This document shows positions 35,896-47,543 of a DNA stretch of 64,000 nucleotides, piece by piece. The translations under genes were made by a program, and so were the position numbers. The stretch spans positions 31,433,501 to 31,497,500 of the forward strand of contig NC_088342.1 in the NCBI RefSeq assembly GCF_036884655.1, given 5' to 3'. Positions within the stretch are counted from its first letter, which is position 1. Every line of letters starts with the position of its first letter. The notes below the pieces were generated by a model. It ran no database searches, was not told the DNA's origin, and saw nothing but the letters and a program-made list of their open reading frames with translations. The stretch comes from Musa acuminata AAA Group (Eukaryota; Streptophyta; Magnoliopsida; Zingiberales; Musaceae).

Positions 35896-36722
35896 ATGCC
35901 TTGAGCATCCACTATCAAGGTATTATCTGTTGCTCCTAGCTTGTGATGATACATTTTTCTAAAAAAGAGATGATTTTTAGGTACCCATTTGACCTTGGGT
36001 GCCTCAAAAATCGATCTACATGGCTTATCATGTTGCATTGAGTCACTTGAGGTTCTTTTAGGAACCCAAATTAATCTACGTGGATAATATTTCTTAAATG
36101 GACAATGATAAGCTATATGCCCAAATTTGTAATAAAAGTTGTATTTGTTTTGGGGTGAAACATGCAAAGTAGAGCCTTTAACAAATGTGGGTGGATTATG
36201 GTGAGAGCTACTCACAAATCCTATTCTACCTTTTCTATGAATGTGACTCTTGTTTGCAAGGATCATGTTCAAGGATTTGCTACCAACCTCAAACTTTTCT
36301 AAGGTTTTCTTAAGTAGTAAGTTTTCTTTTTGAAGTAATTCTAGTTCATCATATTTCATACATGAAGCTAGACTATCATTGTGCTCAACTTTTAATCTAT
36401 CAAAATTGCTAATAAGAGAAGTATGTTCCTTTTTTAAAGAGTTATATTTTTTACTCAAGATTCTACATTCATCAAACAATTCATGAAAAGTACTTGAAAG
36501 CTCATCGAAAGTTAAATTTGTGTCTAATGAACTTGTTACCTTATCTCTAATATCCATTAGAGCATAGTGAGCAACTTGCGCGGTGTTGGTTGGCTCCTCT
36601 TCTTCAGATGTACTTGAGTCGTCCCATGTAGCTTTGAGAGCCTTCTTCTTTTGTTGCCTCCTCTTTGCTTGGGGACATTCACTCTTGAAGTGTCCCGGCT
36701 TCTTGCATTCATAGCATATCAC
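35892..36722 (-). pseudogene. Element E gag C-terminal half with zinc knuckle
   Basis: It opens ICYECKKPGHFKSECPQAKR, an intact CCHC knuckle (C-x2-C-x4-H-x4-C), the only undamaged one in the stack. A basic patch and an acidic STSEEEEPTN patch follow. A long coiled-coil-like region rich in leucine and lysine (ILSKKYNSLKKEHTSLISNF) leads to a second C/H-like motif (NFYYKFGHIAYHCPFKK). The frame is open for 276 codons. The knuckle binds the packaged RNA. Confidence 0.82.
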
Positions 36723-36734
36723 TTGTTCTTTCTT

Positions 36735-37560
36735 AGGTTCAAATTTATTTTAGTATCATTTTTAATTTTTTTTTTTTTATGAATCTTTTGAACTTCTTTG
36801 TTAAGAGTGCTAAGTCATCATCAAAGTCCTCATCACTTAGAGTTTTTCTTTCAAGTGGTCTTCTTGTGTTCTCAATGCTATATCCTTCCTATTCTTTGGA
36901 AGAGTGTCCTCAAGCTCTTCATGAGCTTTACATATCATTTCATAAGTCATTAGTTACCCAATTAATTCTTCAAGAAGAAAATTATTTAGATCTTTGGCCT
37001 CTTGAATGGTCATTACTTTAGGGTCCCAACTTTTTGGAAGGCATCTTAAAACTTTATTAATGAGTTCAATATCCGAGAAACTTTTACCAAGTCCTTTTAA
37101 ACCATTGACGACATCCGTAAATCAGGTGTACATGTCTCCAATGGTCTCACTTGGTTTCATCCGAAATAACTCATAAGTGTGCACTAAAAGATTAATTTTT
37201 AACTCCTTTACTCTACTAGTACCTTAATGAGTCACTTCGAGTGTGTGTCAAATGTCAAAAGTCATTTCACAAATCGATACTCGATTAAATTCGTTTTTAT
37301 CTAATGCACAAAACATGGCATTCATAGCCTTTGCGTTGAAAGCGAAAGTCTTCTTCTCTAATTCATTCCAATCATTCATTGGAAGAGAAGACTCTTGAAA
37401 GTCATTTTCTATAATATTTCATAATTTAAAATCCATTGAAATTAGGAAGATCCTCATTCTAGTCATCCAATATGTGTAATATGTCCTATTGAACATAGGC
37501 AGAGGTGTAATTGAATGGCCCTCTAGGTTACCAGCAAATGTCATCTCTCTTGGGTTTTAA
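36735..37560 (-). pseudogene. Element E gag N-terminal half, broken
   Basis: It starts MTFAGNLEGHSITPLPMFNR and keeps MRIFLISMDFKLWNIIEND, KAMNAMFCALDKNEFNR, FRMKPSETIGDMYT and PKSWDPKVMTIQEAKDL. Stops lie near 37250, 37225 and 37120, and it degrades after 36850. Homologous to gag of A, C and D. Confidence 0.78.
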
Positions 37561-37594
37561 ACCAAACGAGAGTAAACTTTACTCCGACACCAAT

Positions 37595-39035
37595 TGTTAG
37601 GATCAAGAGCGGCACTAAGAGGGGGGGTGAATTAGTGCAGTGGAAAACTTTTACGAATTCAAAATACTTTGTTTCGATTAAAACCGATTCCGACGAAAAT
37701 ATTTTCAATTCGTTCGGAGAGAATTTGAACTTGAAAGCTTTTCGTAAAAGTGCAAGAGAATATTAAAGAGATTTGCAGTAATGTAAATTGTACAAATGAA
37801 AAGCATCGGTTTCGTAAAATCTTCGTACGATTAAAAACGATCTCACAAGGTGTTTACTTGAAAGCGTATATGAGACATAGGCATAGTAAAAGCACAGTAA
37901 GGAGGAGAGGTAGTTTGCTATAAAAGTAAATTGCTTAAAGTAAATACAAACCGAGTTTTAGAGTGGTTCGGTCAATATAACCTATATCCACTTTCGGATT
38001 TCTCCTCCGACGAGGTCACCGGCATCCACTAAAGGCCTTCCTTCAATATGCGAAGACCAACCACCTTTTACAATGCTTTTTCCTTTTCACGGGTTTAGGA
38101 GAGAACCCTTACAAGTCTCACACCTCTCTTGAATGATCTCAAAACTTAGAAAGGGAGGAGGAGAACTCTAGCACTTGCTTACAATACTTTTACACCCCAA
38201 CAACTCAAGAATATCTCAATTCTTTCGTGCCCTTTCATGCAGGAAAGGGTGCAATTTTTATAGGCCCCAATGGCTCTCAAAAATAGAGCTAAAAAGTGTC
38301 TAATCCTGGATTTCTAGGGTCATAGCGGTACCACCGCCTGACACCTAACACTAGGCGATACCACCGCCTGACAGAGCTCGGAGACCGAGCTTTGACTGTA
38401 CCATCGCTTGATAGGGGCGGTACCACCACTGGCAGTAATAATTGCCGCTGGTACCACTACCCAATCTGGCGGTACCATCGCCTAGACCACCTTGGAGACT
38501 GGGTCTTCTGGGCGGTGCCACCGTCGGCCATATTTTCAAGGGCTGATTAAGCTGTTCAATCCAACCCAAATCAGCCATGTTAAGGGCCCAATTAGCCCCT
38601 AATTAAGTTAGTAGGATTACCTCTCAATCCTAACTTAATTTACGCTCTAACTACGATAATTAAGATATATTTACTGCATTTCTTGTTTCGATGTGTCAAT
38701 TGCTCTTCCGACGTATTTCCGACGAATTCTCGGTAATACTCCGGCGGACTCCCGGCAAGCTCCTAAACTTTATGATGATCTTCTTGACAAGTTCCGATAA
38801 GCTTCTTTGATAAGCTCCTGAACTTCTCGGTTGGTTCTAGCAAAACTTTCGACGAACGTCCGGATTTCCGACGAATTCTCGAACTCCTAACGTGATCTCG
38901 ATCTTGACTCCAGCAAAACACCAGCTTTATATCTTACTACTATTATAGTTAATCCTGCATACTTTTTTTAACATATAGATTAGATCAAACAAATTACAAT
39001 TGATTTTATCAAGAGATTCTATACTAGAGTTTCAT
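37595..39035 (-). repeat. Element E 5' LTR
   Basis: Begins TGTTAGGATCAAGAGCGGCA next to a decayed primer binding site (plus strand CTCCGACACCAAT). It carries the palindrome cluster (about 38325-38525) and the shared block ending TATAGTTAATCCTGCATAC near 38960. The remaining roughly 350 bp seen in other LTRs is deleted. A short tail ends near CTAGAGTTTCATCAAAC. The outer end is approximate and the copy is clearly the most diverged. Confidence 0.7.
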
Positions 39036-42000
39036 CAAACAAATTACACTCAAAGAGGTCAACTTCTAGTTGTTGGGTATTCTTCACAATTTTATTCATG
39101 AACACGTGTAGCGGTAAATTTTTGGGTTCTTTTTCTATGACAAAACCATTTCTCTCTTTAGTGTTTATGTTTGCTTATCCTCGAAAAGATCATTGTAAAA
39201 AAATTAATATTAAACCATACAAAGGTCTTTCGCAAGATTAATTTATTACGAATATAAAAAATAGACAAAAATATAAGACTGTAAAAAATATAAAAATATA
39301 TACAAAAGTGGACAGATAGTCTCTGGTCTAAAGTGAGTTAGGACTCAACCCTTATTGTAAGGAAACTTTATTACTAATCCAAGTATCATCAAACCTTTTT
39401 TAACTCCCACATCTAGTCAAACTCATCCTAATATCAAGAAAAGCCCTTAATTAAATATAAATCAAAAATTAAATCTCACAAATGACCCTAGTTGAAAATA
39501 CCAGCAAGCTGGGAGAAACAGTATGATCGGGTAAAAATAATCTTTAAATGTCACATCATATTCAAATGAAATCAACAATATCATGTTGTTTTTTATCTTT
39601 ATTTCCTGATCTTAGAAAAACTCTATCCGATGTCAGCCTTCCAACAACTTAGATTTAGTGGGAAGAGAATAATTTTTTTACCTAAAAATTATTAGAGAAC
39701 TAAAAATTATTTGAGTTTTTTTTTTTTTTTTTGCTTGTTCGTATCAGACCAAAATAAACTGAATGCATTAGATTAGCCTTCAATATATCTCTTTTTTTTT
39801 ACGGAAATTGGAGGGTTTTCGTAAGAAGTATCTTATTAAAGTAGTATTAATTAAGCTGACACTCTCAACTCATGTGTATAATTGAGAGAAAAAACAACTA
39901 AAGTGAGAATACTGGAAAGAGAGGGCTTTTTACAAAAATTGCAAAAGTGTAGGGGACATAATTCCTTCTATCAAATAGAAAAGGCTAAGACGATAGTTGA
40001 GTACAATCCTTTGGCCTCGATCGTCTTTTCATTTTATGATCAAAGTGTCGATGACCATGCAGAACTCTGGCACCACTCCTCATGAGATATCTCCTTTCAG
40101 GAGCATGCTCGACCAGGTAATGGAATGGATTCCTCTCTCTCTCGAGTCATCATCTTACTCTCCGTCAATCAGGAACTAGGAAGCGCTGGATGGAGACAGA
40201 TCAAGGCAAAACTTGTGCAGACCTCCGAATGCATCTTAAATTATCAATAAATTGCTTTGTGGAGCTCTACGGATAAAGCTGAGATTTTATTTAATTTTGC
40301 AGGCAAAGTTAAAGGCTTGATTGGATTCAACAAGTCAACTAAATCTAATTGGTCTTAAATAAAATTAGATACTGAACAATTGTAAGCAAAGGTAGGGTAT
40401 TTCACTATCTCAACTTCATTTGATGTAAATTATTAATCAAAATGCTTAAACTAGTTAATAATAATACACTCATTAGATTCTTATAAATCAACCAAAATAC
40501 TTTTGATTTAGAACTAATCGAAAATTACATATAAGGTAAAAATTTGTTCGTATATATTTCAATTAAGAGAAGTTCATTCTCTAATTTGATGAATTTCAAG
40601 ATGATATGATAGCATAGTAGAAAATGATGAAATGGTGTGCTTCTGTTCTTTATCATCATAATTATGGATGCATTTAATTTGATTCCATTAGGTTCCATCA
40701 TTTCATTTGAAGATCGTTCTTCCTCGATGACCCTAGAACTCATTGTTTCATTTGAATACATTTTTTCCTCTATTATTCTAAAATTAGATAATTAAAAATA
40801 CTTTAAGTTTATGTTGCTGATATAGTACTCATCTAGTCCCATACACTCTATTATCAATCTTACAATTCTAATGAGGAATTAGATAGGGGTGTTATGGCCT
40901 TAAGAAACAACATAAAATATTTTACCGCTGTGGTTTACAACATCTTTCCAAAGATTGTACTCGCACAAATAATTGTTTCATTTTATCATCACATTGATGA
41001 GCAATGAATCATTAGATATTTGTCAGTGGGAAGACAGAGGCCCAAAGTGTGTGCATCTGCATCAAGTTTCTTGGCTCCGTAGCAATCTAAAATCTTTACA
41101 AGGACCATAAGTCAACGATCAATATTCCAAGTATATACTCGTAAAATTAGTTACGAGAGTATCTAATTTATTATCATTAATTCGTGTGGACCTTATGGAT
41201 GTTATGATATTTTCTACGGCTCATAATTTTATCTCATAGCTCTTAACTCAGCCCTCAGTCCATTCAAAGATGACAGCTCATGAGTTAGTTACTGGTTGTA
41301 AAATATTTAATTTCATAATTTTCCTGAAGGATTGTTTCATGTATTAATACTTATTTTAGTATTTTAAGGTTAGAAAAGAGTTTAGAAACTAATAATATTA
41401 GTAGAAGTTCTCTTAGAGTTCTCTCTTAAATTTTGTATCTCTTGGATGCTTCCTTAAGTAGTGAATATTTTATTTTTAGTTTTGTATCATTGTTTATTAT
41501 CCTTGCGGGGTGAACTTTCTATATGTTTGTGATTTTAAATTTGATGGTGAACTATTTTTTGATTTTATTAAAGTATTACCATGAGTTTTTTTCAAAAACT
41601 CTTTGAAATTCCTATAGTTCCTTTTCTATCCAAAAATCTTATTCTAATAAATATATTTGTATTATCGATTTTCTTTTAAAATTTCATATCAATAACTATG
41701 ATAGAGATATGATCGGAGACACAATAAATGAGATTTGAACTTGCATTACCCCCGTATCAATAACTATGAAGTTGCAACGTAAAGTTTGAATGGGATTTGA
41801 ACTTACATCTCAAATTGTGAGTGGAGTAGACACAATGAATGATCCGAAACAGGTAGATTCTTACATCCTTAAGCAGTCAGCTACTTCCTCAAAGTTTCTT
41901 GCTTCTACTGTGTCTTCCTGGTCTCTATATAGCTTGAACATGCAGTCTGATGATTTTTTTCTTTTGACATGTCTTCTAACACTGTGCTGCGGCGGTGACA

Positions 42001-42370
42001 GAGGAAAGGCTGCTTACGCTGAAAGGATGTGGAGGTCAAATTTGACGTGGATGGTCCAAGTCTTGTTATTTTCTCTTCCTGCTTTGTTGACCAAGTTTCT
42101 TTTTATGGTGTGGTTCACGCAGAGAAGACTTGCAGAATGCTTCAAATTGCTGCTTTTTTCACATCCTGTGGAGATTTACGTCAGTGGAGAACTATCGAAC
42201 CCTGCCAGGTCAGATCGATATCCACTAGTTCAAGTGTCAGGTGTGAATTTATCTATGACTGAGAACTTATTAGATTTAACAATAGATTCTGATCCCACAC
42301 GCAGAACTCCGCACACGCCTGGTTTAGTCATGTTTTGGAGATCGGACCCGCGACGGTGAACCGGTTGTTC
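39036..42370. other. Intergenic DNA left of the WRKY gene
   Basis: About 3.3 kb, mostly AT-rich, with a T-run near 39716-39733 and no gene I can support. The stretch 39880-40210 is less AT-rich and keeps short open frames. The plus-strand ORF at 41790-42359 (189 codons) resembles no family I recognise. It has no clear start context and lies where the promoter of the WRKY gene would be, so I leave it uncalled. Confidence 0.5.
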
Positions 42371-42390
42371 AGCTGGTTCACCCATGGATC

Positions 42391-42552
42391 GGTCAAATGA
42401 TTTTACCGGTTTGACTGGGTTTTTGGATCCTCCACTCCCGGTTCGACTTGTTGTGTTCGGTCTTACCCCTGAAACAGTCAACCCACATGCCGGTCACGTG
42501 AGAGCCGCAGCTCGCGCATTCCAGCCCACGCCTCCACACTTCGTGGCCGCCC

Positions 42553-42592
<40 letters not shown>

Positions 42593-42641
42593 ATGGAAGA
42601 GAGATGGAAAGGCGGGGTGGGTCCAGTCAAAGGCGTTGACA
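42391..42641 (+). promoter_or_regulatory. W-box cluster upstream of the WRKY gene
   Basis: Four TTGAC[C/T] W-boxes on either strand (GGTCAA 42391, TTGACT 42411, AGTCAA 42477, AGTCAA 42625) and one TTGAC core (42636), plus TCACGTGA, a G-box-type site, at about 42494. Two more W-boxes lie at about 42034 and 42087. WRKY proteins bind this element, so self-regulation or regulation by other WRKY proteins is a reasonable inference. Some sites may be inside the transcript. Confidence 0.5.
42555..42589 (+). repeat. (GA)n microsatellite
   Basis: Uninterrupted GA for about 35 bp in the WRKY promoter or 5' UTR, a common setting for GA tracts in plants. Confidence 0.95.
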
Positions 42642-42883
42642 ACTTCTCTCACGTGGACCTCGCCGGGCCAATCGGAGACGGCATTCATGCCATCTTCTTA
42701 ATCTTCCCACTCTCACGATTTGCCAAACCCCAAGCAAACAACGCGCAACACCCCCTCTCCTCACCCTCACATCCTTCCTCATCACTATTTCTTGCTGCTG
42801 CCCTCTTCGTCTTGTTGTTTCGTAGTCTCCTTCACTCCTCCGCTGGTCATCCGTCCCCCAGGTAAAAGGCTCCATCTGTTTTA

Positions 42884-43120
42884 ATGGATGATAGAGGTGG
42901 TGTAGCAGGAGACACGTTGGGCGCTGCTGCCTCCCTTTTCCTTACCTTCCCTTTCCACCCCCAAGCAGCCCATGGACTCCGGCCATCAGTACTCCGGCGT
43001 CCAGTTCAAAGATGCTACTGCGACGCAGGCGTCGACGCCCCCGAGAGAGAACCGAGTCGTCGTGGGCGAGATGGATTTCTTCTCCAAGGAGAAAAATACG
43101 ATGGCGAGTGTGGAACTTGA
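42884..43120 (+). other. Upstream ATG frame overlapping the WRKY start
   Basis: ATGGATGATAGAGG opens a 78-codon frame that overlaps the WRKY ATG at 42972 in another frame. Its first residues (MDDRGGVAGDTLGAAASLF) look like the N-terminus of group IIb WRKY proteins, which often begin MD-R-G. It is either an upstream ORF that lowers translation or the true N-terminus shifted out of frame by a one-base change. Confidence 0.4.
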
Positions 43121-45026
43121 TCTCAAGGTGCCCAGCCTCGGTATCAAGAGCGAGGACCTCACCGTCAACGTCAGTGAGAGCATCTACAACTGTCAGGTCC
43201 TTCATCTGCGTGCTGTGTACGTAATTGGACCGCACTAATTGTGGCTTTTCCGGGTTTGCTTCTTCTTTAGACTGGATTGCACTTGGCCAATACGCGTAGC
43301 GACCAGTCGATGGTGGACGACGGGATGTCGCCGCACGAGGACGACAAAGAAGGCAAGAGTGAGGTTAGAACGATTAGGTTCTGCAACGAACATCGCGTTG
43401 CTTGTCGTTGGCTTAAATCCTGCGCTTGCTTTGTTTCAGTTGGTCGCCATGCAAGCCGAGCTGGAGCGCACCAAGGAAGAGAACCAGAAGCTGAGGGCGA
43501 TGCTGAACCAGGTGACCTCCAACTACAACGCCCTTCAGATGCATCTCGTCGCACTGGTGCAACAGCGACGCGCTTCTGGAAACCCACAGGGACATGATGT
43601 AAGAACAAGTGATCCAATCAGTCCAATCGACCAAGAGAATTAGTTTGAGGTCAACTGATATCCGTCATCTTGCATTGCAGGCGGTTGACGAGAAGATTGA
43701 GGCGAAGAGCAGCAATAAGCATGAAGGAATCGTCGTCCCAAGGCAGTTCATGGATCTTGGACCGGGTGGGGACATCGATGAGCCATCCCACTCTTCTACG
43801 GCGAGCAGGGACCGGTCCTTGTCGCTGCGGAGCCACACTGCAGTTGGATCGGCAGATTACAGTGCACAGAAGAGCAGAACTGATGACAGGGAAATACTCC
43901 CTCTTGATCATGAGAAGTATACCAGGGAAGATAGCTCGGACAATGGCTGGAGCCCTGACAAGGCATCCAAATTAACTGCTTCCAAGGCCACCGAGCAAGC
44001 CCAGGACGCCACCATGAGAAAGGCCCGAGTGTCCGTCCGAGCAAGGTCTGAAGCTCCCATGGTAAGTCTCCCATGCACGATCAGAACTGATGTAGATTTC
44101 TTCTCATGGCTGTCGCTATGCGAAAAGTAGATCACTGATGGATGCCAATGGAGGAAGTACGGGCAGAAGATGGCCAAAGGAAACCCATGCCCTCGGGCTT
44201 ACTACCGGTGCACCATGGCGACCGGGTGCCCCGTCCGCAAGCAGGTGACCGCTCGTTTCTTCCTCGTTGCAGTGATCTCGCTCGTCCATCGTGATGTTAA
44301 TTTGTGTGTTTGAGGCACCAACAGGTCCAGAGGTGCGCCGACGACCGTTCGATCTTGATCACCACGTACGAGGGAGCTCACAATCATCCGCTCCCGCCGG
44401 CAGCCATGGCGATGGCGTCGACCACTTCAGCTGCGGCGTCGATGCTCCTGTCGGGATCGATGCCGAGCGGCGACGGCCTGATGAGTTCCAACTTCCTAGC
44501 GAGGACCATCCTCCCCTGCTCGTCGAGCATGGCCACCATATCCGCCTCCGCGCCGTTCCCGACCGTGACATTGGACCTCACCCAGAGCCCCAACCCGCTG
44601 CAGTTCCAAAGATCGGCCGCGTCCCATTTCCAGCTACCGTTCGCGAGCGCCGCTCCCGGCTTGGCAACATCACTGTCGCCGCCGCAGGTCTTCGGGCAGA
44701 CGCTCCAAACCCAATCCAAATTCTCGGGCCTGCAGAGGTCCCCGGAGATGGACGCCGCCCAACTGGCTCATACGAAGGCTCAGTCGCTTCTGCCACCTTC
44801 GCTAGCTGACAAAGTGAGCGCCGCCACGGCGGCCATAACGGCGGACCCCAACTTCACCGCCGCGCTTGCCGCAGCCATAACTTCGATTATCGGCGGCGGC
44901 GGGAATCATCAAACAGGAAACAATAACAACAGCCACAGCAGTGGCAACACCACCTGCAGCAATGGCATCAGCAGCAGCAAGCAGCAACACGATCCAGATC
45001 AGTTCCAACTTTCCGGCAACCAATAG
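42972..45026 (+). CDS. WRKY: WRKY transcription factor, group IIb (WRKY6/31/42-like)
   Basis: Nuclear DNA-binding regulator. Six coding exons with GT-AG introns: 42972-43169, 43271-43363, 43440-43598, 43681-44061, 44131-44244, 44325-45026; 548 aa. Exon 1 has the IIb motif MDFFS (about 34-38) and [17 protein letters not shown]. Joining at 43169 gives [14 protein letters not shown], as in the family. Exon 3 is a leucine-zipper-like coiled coil ([20 protein letters not shown]). The WRKY domain is in exons 5-6: WRKYGQK, then C-x5-C-x23-H-x-H ending AHNHP. The intron between VRKQ and VQRC is the V-type intron typical of groups IIa and IIb. The C-terminal [20 protein letters not shown] is a IIb signature. 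No stop or missing residue. Exon 6 is GC-rich. Roles of relatives are in senescence, phosphate and defence responses; which applies here is unknown. Confidence 0.93.
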
Positions 45027-46107
45027 CAGCTGTTCATCATCCCAAGCCTCGGCTTCTTCGTCTAAATGATTCTTCAATTTATTTGATCAATTATAGGATG
45101 CAAAAGTATCTCTTTTACACATTGATATAAGCTCAAAAATTGAAATAGATGATGAAGATAAGTTAGCTTTTTGAACCATATGGATAATTTGAATTTCCTT
45201 TTTGTTATGACTTTCAGAATTACCAGTGCACCTGCAACATTCATGAATCAGATAGATTTGTATTGGTGATATTTTTGACATATTATGAGTAGAAAATAAT
45301 ATGAGGACTAACTGAGGATTACTTTATATATTCTGAGAGATTACATGATTATTAATACTAAGAAAAATAATTATTGTAAAATATTTGAAGGAATAATAAG
45401 AAAAAACAGATGACTAGCAAGGTTTAGTGGTAGTGATATTAATCATATCAACATTATGGGCGGAAGGATATTTAAGGTAAAAATACATGATTATCAACTT
45501 ATATTTCTTATATTATTTAGGAAAGGTAGAAGGATCTTGATCATTGTGTTAATCTTAATTTTCTACGACCAGGGTAAATATTCAAACAACATCGTGTAGC
45601 TTGTTTTTGAAGAAATGACATATATATACTGTAGCTTGCATGATTTTTTATTGATCTATAAAATATTTTATCATTCAAAATATTAAAATTATATTATGTA
45701 TGTTTGCAGCTATTGAAAAAATATATGTAAATATTATTTGAAGTAATTATTATCCTGTAAATTATTTTATGATTCCAAAATATTATAAAATATTTTATAA
45801 ATACTTTTATGAAATATTTTGTAAAGAACCGTTCAGATGTTTGACATATGCTACATTATATCTCAGTTATCCGTTTAGTGTGAGTATGGTCTGCACTCTA
45901 CCGATGGGGATGAAATATTAGTATTTTATAGAAATAAATTTCTTCTGAACTTTGACACATAGGTAAATATGGTCTATATCATGGGGTCAAAGATGATTTT
46001 AGATCTTGATATGAGATATAGCGTGGCCATAGTCATCGTTACTAAAATAATATATGTTATGATCTATGTTCTTAGCCATGTATATATTGTTCTTAAAAAA
46101 TAAATAA
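45027..46107. other. Intergenic DNA right of the WRKY gene
   Basis: Presumably the WRKY 3' UTR just after the stop, then AT-rich DNA with no gene. No transposon ends recognised. Confidence 0.5.

Positions 46108-46183
<76 letters not shown>
46108..46183. repeat. (AAT)n microsatellite
   Basis: About 25 uninterrupted AAT units. The poly-leucine frame it creates on the minus strand is not a gene. Confidence 0.97.
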
Positions 46184-46275
46184 GCATTCAAGATATGCTA
46201 CTTTGAAACTTTTATTTAAATCTTATGTGAAAGGTGTAAAACTTACAACATACATCATACCTAAGTTTAGTTTTG

Positions 46276-46277
<2 letters not shown>

Positions 46278-46358
<81 letters not shown>
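46278..46358. repeat. (TA)n microsatellite
   Basis: About 40 uninterrupted TA units, 95 bp after the AAT tract. Such tracts can extrude cruciforms and are often variable in length. Confidence 0.97.
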
Positions 46359-46362
<4 letters not shown>

Positions 46363-47086
46363 TATGTTATGATTCTGCATAAATTAAAAAAAATTATTCC
46401 CTTTTTATTTGAAGGTATATCGGTTGAAAAATGATTTGAAAATATTGATAAAAAGTTCTACTTTTATATATCAGTTTTGTTAGTATATGAGTTGTTGAAA
46501 CTCAGAGAGCTGTGGTTTGCTCATACCTATGGTTTTAAATTTTTTTTAGATACTGAGCAGTAGATCACGCATGGACATGGTTGGAAGATCAATTTATGTG
46601 TGTTAGGATTCTTTCTTAAGTTTGAATTTATCTTAGTGATGATGTTAATTGAATTCAAGCACCGCAAGCAACTGAGGATGTAATTAAATTTGTTATATAG
46701 TTTTATAGACCTTTATTTGTTAGTAGAATGAGTTATACTATAAGCTTGGAATTGGAATATAAATCATGTCTACAGATTTTAAGTCTTGCGGTCTCATGTA
46801 TAAATCTACGAGACTGTAGTGTTGTACTACTCCCGACGTTTGGTTGGGTTGGGGCATTACCAATTTAGTGGCATGAGTGCATGGAGGTGGTATGATATAT
46901 ATAGTACACATCACCAAGTATCTCTATACATCTTATGATATTTTTAAATATCCATAGGCTGCGTTTCTCTTGACTTAAGGAATATTTGGTCAAATTATCA
47001 CGAGATTTGGAGTTGGTTATAAATTGAGTCATATCAGATTTAAAAAGTTGAAGTTAATAATATATTTCATATGTCAATATTGAGGA
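46359..47086. other. AT-rich intergenic stretch
   Basis: I see no gene or repeat end here up to the target duplication of element F. Confidence 0.5.
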
Positions 47087-47091
47087 ATATT

Positions 47092-47503
47092 TGTTAATTT
47101 GGCAAGTCGCACGTAGTCCCATATTTCGAAAAATCAAGCTTGTTATCTTCTATTACAATTATAAATAAGGGCCTGGTCTTTGAAGTCAGATACACCACAA
47201 GAAAAACCTAAGTGTTTGCTTTGGGTTTAAGTCCATACTTAGTTAAATAGTTTGGGCCTATAGTGTGAGTTTTTCTTGTTTAATACATTTGGGTATTTTA
47301 TGGCCTAGGAACATCTTCCTAAAGCATTTGTAATAGTCTCTCTTTTATGGTAGTGATTTGCTCCTCCTTCGTCCGTTGATGTAGGTCAATTGACCAAACC
47401 ATGTAAATATGGTATTCTTGTCGCTTTTATTATTTCTGCTTTATTATCTTTGTTGGGTTGCCAAAATTACCCTTTGGTAAATTTCTTGAGGCTAGCACTA
47501 ACA
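47092..47503 (+). repeat. Element F 5' LTR
   Basis: TGTTAATTTGGCAAGTC to GCACTAACA. TATA box TATAAATA at 47160-47167. Matches 50133-50539 with scattered changes. Confidence 0.9.
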
Positions 47504-47507
47504 AACT

Positions 47508-47521
47508 GGTATCAGAGCCTG
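47508..47521 (+). other. Element F primer binding site
   Basis: TGGTATCAGAGCCT, the canonical initiator methionine tRNA site, four bases after the LTR. Confidence 0.9.
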
Positions 47522-47543
47522 GTTTCGGGATCTTTTGGCAACG

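Larger units (their letters stand above)
32768..37594 (-). mobile_element. Element E internal region (autonomous-type Maximus, decayed)
   Basis: A minus-strand SIRE/Maximus-type element that is the host of A. From right to left it has primer binding site, gag, zinc knuckle, protease remnant, integrase, reverse transcriptase and RNase H, then a 3' noncoding part cut by A. The 3' LTR is not found; the sequence left of A changes at about 2075. It is the only Maximus copy here with a nearly full pol. It therefore shows what A, C and D lack, and a relative of this type could have served them in trans. Confidence 0.82.

Noticed and set aside
41790..42359. 189-codon ORF upstream of the WRKY gene
   Set aside because: No recognisable domain, overlapping open frames, and it lies in the likely promoter region with W-boxes. 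Kept only as a mention in the intergenic entry.
42942..44796. Minus-strand ORFs across the WRKY gene
   Set aside because: Shadows of GC-rich WRKY exons; the plus-strand exons have family motifs and splice sites.
45999..46187. Poly-leucine ORF
   Set aside because: Translation of the AAT microsatellite.
47508..47521. tRNA-like sequence at the primer binding sites
   Set aside because: Only the 12-18 bases complementary to a tRNA 3' end are present; no tRNA gene.
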